The position numbers and the translations under genes are program-made. Below are positions 52,701-61,400 of a DNA stretch of 64,000 nt, piece by piece (position 1 is the stretch's first letter; each line of letters begins with the position of its first letter). The notes beneath the pieces are model-generated. The model was not told the origin of the DNA and made no database searches. It saw only the letters and a program-made list of their open reading frames with translations. This DNA is from Isoperla grammatica. Lineage: Eukaryota > Arthropoda > Insecta > Plecoptera > Perlodidae. Where the stretch lies: the NCBI GenBank assembly GCA_945910005.1, contig OX246743.1, positions 14,800,587 to 14,864,586 of the forward strand, given 5' to 3'.

Positions 52701-54344
52701 CAGTAACTTTTCCAAGCGAGGAAACATGTGTTGTCTTCATATGTTGCATGTAGTTGCTCTCATGTGACTGACTTAGCGCAGGGTTTATCACGTACAGTTA
52801 CCGTCACAAGCGAGGAAACATGCGATGTCTTCATATGTTGCATGTAGTTGCTCTCATGTCACTGACTTAGCGCAGGGTTTATCAAGTACAGTCACCTTCA
52901 CAAGCGAGGAAACATGCGTTGTCCTAATATGTTGCATGTAGTTGCTCTCATGTCACTGACTTAGCGCAGGGTTTATCAAGTACAGTCACCTTCACAAGCG
53001 AGGAAACATGCATTGTCGTCATATGTTGCATGAAGTTGCTCTCATGTCACTGACTTAGCGCAGGGTTTATCAGGTACAGTCACCTTCACATGCGAGGAAA
53101 CATGCGTTGTCTTCACATGTTGCATGTAGTTGCTCTCATGTCACTGACATAGCGCAGGGTTTATCAAGTACAGTCACCTTCACAAGCGAGGAAACATGCT
53201 TTGTCTTCATATGTTGCATGTAGTTGCTCTCATGTCACTGACTTAGCGCAGGGTTTATCAAGTACAGTAACTTCACAAGCGAGGAAACATGCGTTGTCCT
53301 TATATGTTCAAGAAGTGGCTTTCATGTCACTGACTTAGCGCAGGGTTTATCAAATACAGTCACCTTCACAAGCGAGGAAACATGCGTTGTCCTAATATGT
53401 TCAAGAAGTGGCTTTCATGTCACTGACTTAGCGCAGGGTTTATCAAGTACAGTCACCGTCACAAGCGAGGAAATATGCGTTGTCTTCATATGTTGCATGT
53501 AGTTGCTCTCATGTCACTGACTTAGCGCAGGGTTTATCAAGTACAGTAACCGTCACAAGCGAGGAAACATGCGTTGTCCTAATATGTTGTATGTGCTGCT
53601 CTCATGTCACTGACTTAGCGCAGGGTTTATCAAGTACAGTCACCTTCACAAGCGAGGAAACATGCGTTGTCTTCATATGTTGCATTAAGTGGCTCTCATG
53701 TCACTGACTTAGCGCAGGGTTTATCAAGTACAGTCACCGTCACAAGCGAGGAAACATGCGTTTTCCTTATATGTTGCATGTAGTTGCTCTCATGTCACTG
53801 ACTTAGCGCAGAGTTTATCAAGTACAGTCACCTTCACAAGCGAAGAAACATGCGTTGTCCTAATATGTTCAAGAAGTGGCTTTCATGTCACTGACTTAGC
53901 GCAGGGTTTATCAAGTACAGTCACCTTCACAAGCGAGGAAACATGCGTTGTCCTAATATATTCTAGAAGTGGCTTTTATGTCACTGACTTAGCGCAGGGT
54001 TTATCAAGTACAGTCACCTTCACAAGCGAGGAAACATGCGTTGTCTTCATATGTTGCATGTAGTTGCACTCATGTCACTGACTTAGCGCAGGGTTTATTA
54101 CGTACAGTCACCGTCACAAGCGAAGAAACATGCATTGTCTTTATATGTTGCATGTAGTTGCTCTCATGTCACTGACTTAGCGCAGGGTTTATCAAGTACA
54201 GTCACCGTCACTAGCGAGGAAACATGCGTTGTCTTCATATGTTGCATGTAGTTGCTCTCATGTCACTGACTTAGCGCAGGGTTTATCACGTACAGTCATC
54301 TTTACAAGCGAGGAAACATGCGTTGTCTTCATATGTTGCATGAA
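49730..54344 (+). repeat. Mosaic satellite segment
   Basis: The segment consists only of monomers, assembled from pieces seen elsewhere. Up to about 51180 it follows 46255-47615 (offset 3473 bp, rising to 3567 after one additional type B monomer near 50370). From 51181 it continues as the sequence near 47805, as if about two monomers had been lost. From about 52250 to 53486 it carries the TGAACTGGCC cassette (52663), like 56570-57780 and 60155-61400. From 53486 to about 54200 it matches 61401 onward at an offset of 7915 bp. Confidence 0.75.
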
Positions 54345-57300
54345 GTGGCTTTCATATCACTGACTTAGCGCAGGGTTTATCAAGTACAGTCACCCTCACA
54401 AGCGAGGAAACATGCGTTGTCTTCATATGGTGCATGTAGTTTGCTCTCATGTCACTGACTTACCGCAGGGCTTATCAAGTACAGTCACCTTCACAAGCGA
54501 GGAAACATGCGTTGTCCTCATATGTTGCATGTAGTTGCTCTCATGTCACTGACTTAGCGCAGGGTTTATCAAGTACAGTCACCGTCACAAGCGAGAAAAC
54601 ATGCGTTGTCTTCATATGTTGCATGTTGTTGCTCTCATGTCACTGACTAAGCGCAGGGTTTATCAAGTACAGTCACCTTCACAAGCGAGGAAACATGCGT
54701 TGTCCTCATATGTTGCATGTAGTTGCGGTCATGTCACTGACTTAGCGCAGGGTTTATCACGTACAGTTACCTTCACAAGCGAGGAAACATGCGTTGTCTT
54801 CATATGTTGCATGAAGTGGCTTACATATCACTGACTTTGCGCAGGGTTTATCAAGTACAGTCACCGTCACAAGCGAAGAAACATTCGTTCTCTTCATATG
54901 TTGCATGTAGTTGCTCTCATGTCACTGACTTAGTGCAGGGTTTATCACGTACAGTCACTTTCACAAGCGAGGAAACATGCGTTGTCTTAATTTGTTGCAT
55001 GTAGTTGCTCTCATGTCACTGACTTAGCGTAGGGTTTATCTAGTACAGTCACCGTCACAAGCGAGGAAACATGCGTTGTCTTCATTGGTTGCATGTAGTT
55101 GCTTTTATGTCACTGACTTAGCGGAGGGTTTATCAAGTTCAGTCACCGTCACAAGCGAGGAAACATGCGTTGTCCTCATATGTTGCATGAACTGGCCTTC
55201 TTGTCACTGACTTAGCGCAGGGTATATCACGTAAAGTAACTTTCCCAAGCGAGGAAACATGCGTTGTCTTCATATGTTGCATGTAGTGGCTCTCATGTCC
55301 TTGCCTTAGCGCAGGGTTTATCACGTACAGTCACCGTCACAAGCGAGGAAACATGCGATGTCTTCATATGTTGCATGTAGTTGCTCTCATGTCACTGACT
55401 TAGCGCAGGGTTTAACAAGTACAGTCACCTTCACAAGCGAGGAAACATGCGTTGTCCTAATATGTTGCATGTAGTTGCTCTCATGTCACTGACTTAGCGC
55501 AGGGTTTATCAAGTACAGTCACCGTCACAAGCGAGGAAACATGCGTTGTCCTTATATGTTGCAAGTAGTTGCTTTCATGTCACTGACTTAGCGCAGGGTT
55601 TATCAAGTACAGTCACCTTCACAAGCGAGGAAAAAAGCGTTGTCTTCATATGTTGCATGTAATTGCTCTCATGTCACTGATTAAGCGCAGGGTTTATCAA
55701 GTACAGTCACCTTCACAAGCGAGGAAACATGCGTTGTCTTCATATGTTGCATGTAGTTGCTCTTATGTCACTGACTTAGCGCAGGGTTTATCAAGTACAG
55801 TCACCTTCACAAGCGAGGAAACATGCGTTGTCCTAATATGTTCAAGAAGTGGCTTTCATGTCACTGACTTAGCGCAGGGTTTATCAAGTACAGTCACCTT
55901 CACCAGCGAGGAAACATGCGTTGTCCTAATATGTTCAAGAAGTGGCTTTCATGTCACTGACTTAGCGCAGGGTTTATCAAGTACAGTCACCTTCACAAGC
56001 GAGGAAACATGCGTTGTCTTCATATGTTGCATGTAGTTGCACTCATGTCACTGTCTTAGCGCAGGGTTTATTACGTAAAGTCACCGTCACAAGCGAGGAA
56101 ATATGCGTTGTGTTTATATGTTGCATGTAGTTGCTCTCATGTCACTGACATAGCGCAGGGTTTATCAAGTACAGTCACCGTCACAAGCGAGGAAACATAC
56201 GTTGTCTTCATATGTTGCATGTAGTTGCTCTTATGTCACTGACTTAGCGCAGGGTTTATCAAGTACAGTCACCTTCACAAGCGAGGAAACATGCGTTGTC
56301 CTCATATGTTGCATGTAGTTGCTCTCATGTCACTGACTTAGCGCAGGGTTTATCAAGTACAGTCACCGTCACAAGCGAGGAAACATGCGTTGTCTTCATA
56401 TGTTGCATGTTGTTGCTCTTATGTCACTGACTTAGCGCAGGGTTTATCAAGTACAGTCACCTTCACAAGCGAGGAAACATGCGTTGTCCTCATATGTTGC
56501 ATGAAGTTGCGGTCATGTCACTGACTTAGCGCAGGGTTTATCACGTACAGTCACCTTCACAAGCGAGGAAACATGCGTTGTCTTCATATGTTGCATGAAG
56601 TGGCTTTCATATCACTGACTTAGCGCAGGGTTTTTCAAGTACAGTCACCGTCACAAGCGAGGAAACATTAGTTCTCTTCATATGTTGCATGTAGTTGCTC
56701 TCATGTCACTAACTTAGCGCAGGGTTTATCACGTACAAGCGAGGAAACATGCGTCACGTTCACAAGCGAGAAAACTTGCGTTTTCTTCATATGCTGCATG
56801 TAGTTGCTCTCATGTCACTGACTTAGCGCAGGGTTTATCTAGTACAGTTTCCGTCACAAGCGAGGAAACATGCGTTGTCTTCATTGGTTGCATGTAGTTG
56901 CTCTTATGTCACTGACTTAGCGCAGGGTTTATCAAGTTCAGTCACCGTCACAAGCGAGAAAACAACGTTTGTCCTCAAATGTTGCATGAACTGGCCTTCA
57001 TGTCACTGACTTAGCGCAGGGTATATCACGTACAGTAACTTTCCCAAGCGAGGAAACATGTGTTGTCTTCATATGTTGCATGTAGTTGCTCTCATGTCAC
57101 TGACTTAGCGCAGGGTTTATCACGTACAGTCACCGTCACAAGCGAGGAAACATGCGATGTCTTCATATGTTGCATGTAGTTGCTCTCATGTCACTGACTT
57201 AGCGCAGGGTTTATCAAGTACAGTCACCTTCACAAGCGAGGAAACATGCGTTGTCCTAAAATGTTGCATGTAGTTGCTCTCATGTCACTGACTTAGCGCA

Positions 57301-57928
57301 GGGTTTATCAAGTACAGTCACCTTCACAAGCGAGGAAACATGCATTGTCGTCATATGTTGCATGAAGTTGCTCTCATGTCACTGACTTAGCGCAGGGTTT
57401 ATCAGGTACAGTCACCTTCACATGCGAGGAAACATGCGTTGTCTTCACATGTTGCATGTAGTTGCTCTCATGTCACTGACATAGCGCAGGGTTTATCAAG
57501 TACAGTCACCTTCACAAGCGAGGAAACATGCTTTGTCTTCATATGTTGCATGTAGTTGCTCTCATGTCACTGACTTAGCGCAGGGTTTATTAAGTACAGT
57601 AACTTCACAAGCGAGGAAACATGCGTTGTCCTTATATGTTTAAGAAGTTGCTTTCATGTCACTGACTAAGCGCAGGGTTTATCAAATACAGTCACCTTCA
57701 CAAGCGAGGAAACATGCGTTGTCCTAATATGTTCAAGAAGTGGCTTTCATGTCACTGACTTAGCGCAGGGTTTATCAAGTACAGTCACCGTCACAAGCGA
57801 GGAAACATGCGTTGTCTTCATATGGTGCATGTAGTTTGCTCTCATGTCACTGACTTACCGCAGGGCTTATCAAGTACAGTCACCTTCACAAGCGAGGAAA
57901 CATGCGTTGTCCTCATATGTTGCATGTA
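54345..57928 (+). repeat. 3584-bp HOR block, copy 1
   Basis: This block repeats at 57929-61400 with an offset of 3584 bp. That is 38 monomers plus twelve bases, the surplus being explained mainly by a private 15-bp insertion at 56738-56752. Shared markers are ATGGTGCATGTAGTTTGC, GGGCTTATC, GTGGCTTACATATC, CTTAATTTG, GGTTTAACAAG, CACCAGCGAGG and AACAACGTTTG. Its portion from about 54419 to 57628 also aligns with 8283-11477 at +46136, becoming +46151 after the 15-bp insertion. Confidence 0.88.
56738..56752 (+). repeat. 15-bp templated insertion within a monomer junction
   Basis: Between CACGTACA and GTCAC the extra bases AGCGAGGAAACATGC are present. They are an exact copy of canonical monomer positions 11-25, so the insertion is templated by the repeat itself. 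The same insertion, with one substitution (ATCGAGG), is at 60322-60336, exactly 3584 bp later. The other TATCACGTACAG junctions that I read lack it. Confidence 0.88.
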
Positions 57929-58194
57929 GTTGCTTTCATATCACTGACTTAGCGCAGGGTTTATCAAGTACAGTCACCCTCACAAGCGAGGAAACATGCG
58001 TTGTCTTCATATGGTGCATGTAGTTTGCTCTCATGTCACTGACTTACCGCAGGGCTTATCAAGTACAGTCACCTTTACAAGCGAGGAAACATGCGTTGTC
58101 CTCATATGTTGCATGTAGTTGCTCTCATGTCACTGACTTAGCGCAGGGTTTATCAAGTACAGTCACCGTCACAAGCGAGAAAACATGCGTTGTC
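57816..58194 (+). repeat. Local two-monomer (189-bp) duplication at a block junction
   Basis: The marker ATGGTGCATGTAGTTTGC with GACTTACCGC and GGGCTTATC occurs at about 57820 and again 189 bp later at about 58009. The extra base over 188 comes from the TAGTTTGC insertion. This pair lies across the junction between the two 3584-bp copies and marks the site where one block was joined to the next. Confidence 0.75.
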
Positions 58195-61100
58195 TTCATA
58201 TGTTGCATGTTGTTGCTCTCATGTCACTGACTAAGCGCAGGGTTTATCAAGTACAGTCACCTTCACAAGCGAGGAAACATGCGTTGTCCTCATATGTTGC
58301 ATGTAGTTGCGGTCATGTCACTGACTTAGCGCAGGGTTTATCACGTACAGTTACCTTCACAAGCGAGGAAACATGCGTTGTCTTCATATGTTGCATGAAG
58401 TGGCTTACATATCACTGACTTTGCGCAGGGTTTATCAAGTACAGTCACCGTCACAAGCGAAGAAACATTCGTTCTCTTCATATGTTGCATGTAGTTGCTC
58501 TCATGTCACTGACTTAGTGCAGGGTTTATCACGTACAGTCACTTTCACAAGCGAGGAAACATGCGTTGTCTTAATTTGTTGCATGTAGTTGCTCTCATGT
58601 CACTGACTTAGCGTAGGGTTTATCTAGTACAGTCACCGTCACAAGCGAGGAAACATGCGTTGTCTTCATTGGTTGCATGTAGTTGCTTTTATGTCACTGA
58701 CTTAGCGGAGGGTTTATCAAGTTCAGTCACCGTCACAAGCGAGGAAACATGCGTTGTCCTCATATGTTGCATGAACTGGCCTTCTTGTCACTGACTTAGC
58801 GCAGGGTATATAACGTAAAGTAACTTTCCCAAGCGAGGAAACATGCGTTGTCTTCATATGTTGCATGTAGTGGCTCTCATGTCACTGCCTTAGCGCAGGG
58901 TTTATCACGTACAGTCACCGTCACAAGCGAGGAAACATGCGATGTCTTCATATGTTGCATGTAGTTGCTCTCATGTCACTGACTTAGCGCAGGGTTTAAC
59001 AAGTACAGTCACCTTCACAAGCGAGGAAACATGCGTTGTCCTAATATGTTGCATGTAGTTGCTCTCATGTCACTGACTTAGCGCAGGGTTTATCAAGTAC
59101 AGTCACCGTCAAAAGCGAGGAAACATGCGTTGTCCTTATATGTTGCAAGTAGTTGCTTTCATGTCACTGACTTAGCGCAGGGTTTATCAAGTACAGTCAC
59201 CTTCACAAGCGAGGAAAAAAGCGTTGTCTTCATATGTTGCATGTAATTGCTCTCATGTCACTGATTAAGCGCAGGGTTTATCAAGTACAGTCACCTTCAC
59301 AAGCGAGGAAACATGCGTTGTCTTCATATGTTGCATGTAGTTGCTCTTATGTCACTGACTTAGCGCAGGGTTTATCAAGTACAGTCACCTTCACAAGCGA
59401 GGAAACATGCGTTGTCCTAATATGTTCAAGAAGTGGCTTTCATGTCACTGACTTAGCGCAGGGTTTATCAAGTACAGTCACCTTCACCAGCGAGGAAACA
59501 TGCGTTGTCCTAATATGTTCAAGAAGTGGCTTTCATGTCACTGACTTAGCGCAGGGTTTATCAAGTACAGTCACCTTCACAAGCGAGGAAACATGCGTTG
59601 TCTTCATATGTTGCATGTAGTTGCACTCATGTCACTGTCTTAGCGCAGGGTTTATTACGTAAAGTCACCGTCACAAGCGAGGAAATATGCGTTGTGTTTA
59701 TATGTTGCATGTAGTTGCTCTCATGTCACTGACATAGCGCAGGGTTTATCAAGTACAGTCACCGTCACAAGCGAGGAAACATACGTTGTCTTCATATGTT
59801 GCATGTAGTTGCTCTTATGTCACTGACTTAGCGCAGGGTTTATCAAGTACAGTCACCTTCACAAGCGAGGAAACATGCGTTGTCCTCATATGTTGCATGT
59901 AGTTGCTCTCATGTCACTGACTTAGCGCAGGGTTTATCAAGTACAGTCACCGTCACAAGCGAGGAAACATGCGTTGTCTTCATATGTTGCATGTTGTTGC
60001 TCTTATGTCACTGACTTAGCGCAGGGTTTATCAAGTACAGTCACCTTCACAAGCGAGGAAACATGCGTTGTCCTCATTTGTTGCATGAAGTTGCGGTCAT
60101 GTCACTGACTTAGCGCAGGGTTTATCACGTACAGTCACCTTCACAAGCGAGGAAACATGCGTTGTCTTCATATGTTGCATGAAGTGGCTTTCATATCACT
60201 GACTTAGCGCAGGGTTTTTCAAGTACAGTCACCGTCACAAGCGAGGAAACATTAGTTCTCTTCATATGTTGCATGTAGTTGCTCTCATGTCACTAACTTA
60301 GCGCAGGGTTTATCACGTACAATCGAGGAAACATGCGTCACTTTCACAAGCGAGAAAACTTGCGTTTTCTTCATATGCTGCATGTAGTTGCTCTCATGTC
60401 ACTGACTTAGCGCAGGGTTTATCTAGTACAGTTTCCGTCACAAGCGAGGAAACATGCGTTGTCTTCATTGGTTGCATGTAGTTGCTCTTATGTCACTGAC
60501 TTAGCGCAGGGTTTATCAAGTTCAGTCACCGTCACAAGCGAGAAAACAACGTTTGTCCTCAAATGTTGCATGAACTGGCCTTCATGTCACTGACTTAGCG
60601 CAGGGTATATCACGTACAGTAACTTTCCCAAGCGAGGAAACATGTGTTGTCTTCATATGTTGCATGTAGTTGCTCTCATGTCACTGACTTAGCGCAGGGT
60701 TTATCACGTACAGTCACCGTCACAAGCGAGGAAACATGCGATGTCTTCATATGTTGCATGTAGTTGCTCTCATGTCACTGACTTAGCGCAGGGTTTATCA
60801 AGTACAGTCACCTTCACAAGCGAGGAAACATGCGTTGTCCTAAAATGTTGCATGTAGTTGCTCTCATGTCACTGACTTAGCGCAGGGTTTATCAAGTACA
60901 GTCACCTTCACAAGCGAGGAAACATGCATTGTCGTCATATGTTGCATGAAGTTGCTCTCATGTCACTGACTTAGCGCAGGGTTTATCAGGTACAGTCACC
61001 TTCACATGCGAGGAAACATGCGTTGTCTTCACATGTTGCATGTAGTTGCTCTCATGTCACTGACATAGCGCAGGGTTTATCAAGTACAGTCACCTTCACA

Positions 61101-61400
61101 AGCGAGGAAACATGCTTGTCTTCATATGTTGCATGTAGTTGCTCTCATGTCACTGACTTAGCGCAGGGTTTATTAAGTACAGTAACTTCACAAGCGAGGA
61201 AACATGCGTTGTCCTTATATGTTCAAGAAGTTGCTTTCATGTCACTGACTAAGCGCAGGGTTTATCAAATACAGTCACCTTCACAAGCGAGGAAACATGC
61301 GTTGTCCTAATATGTTCAAGAAGTGGCTTTCATGTCACTGACTTAGCGCAGGGTTTATCAAGTACAGTCACCGTCACAAGCGAGGAAACGTGCGTTGTCT
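57929..61400 (+). repeat. 3584-bp HOR block, copy 2
   Basis: This is a direct repeat of the previous block, ending near 61400, where copy 1 goes on into ATGGTGCATG but this copy continues into the order seen from 53486. Differences noticed include GTCAAAAGCG near 59108 against GTCACAAGCG near 55524, CTCATTTGTTG near 60074 against CTCATATGTTG near 56490, ACAATCGAGG near 60321 against ACAAGCGAGG near 56737, and CATGCTTGTC near 61110 against CATGCTTTGTC near 57528. Confidence 0.87.

Noticed and set aside
55139..55324. Only minus-strand open frame listed (61 codons)
   Set aside because: It is antisense satellite sequence opened by chance substitutions (for example CTCATGTCCTTGCC near 55295). Its homologue at 58723-58908 does not keep it open.
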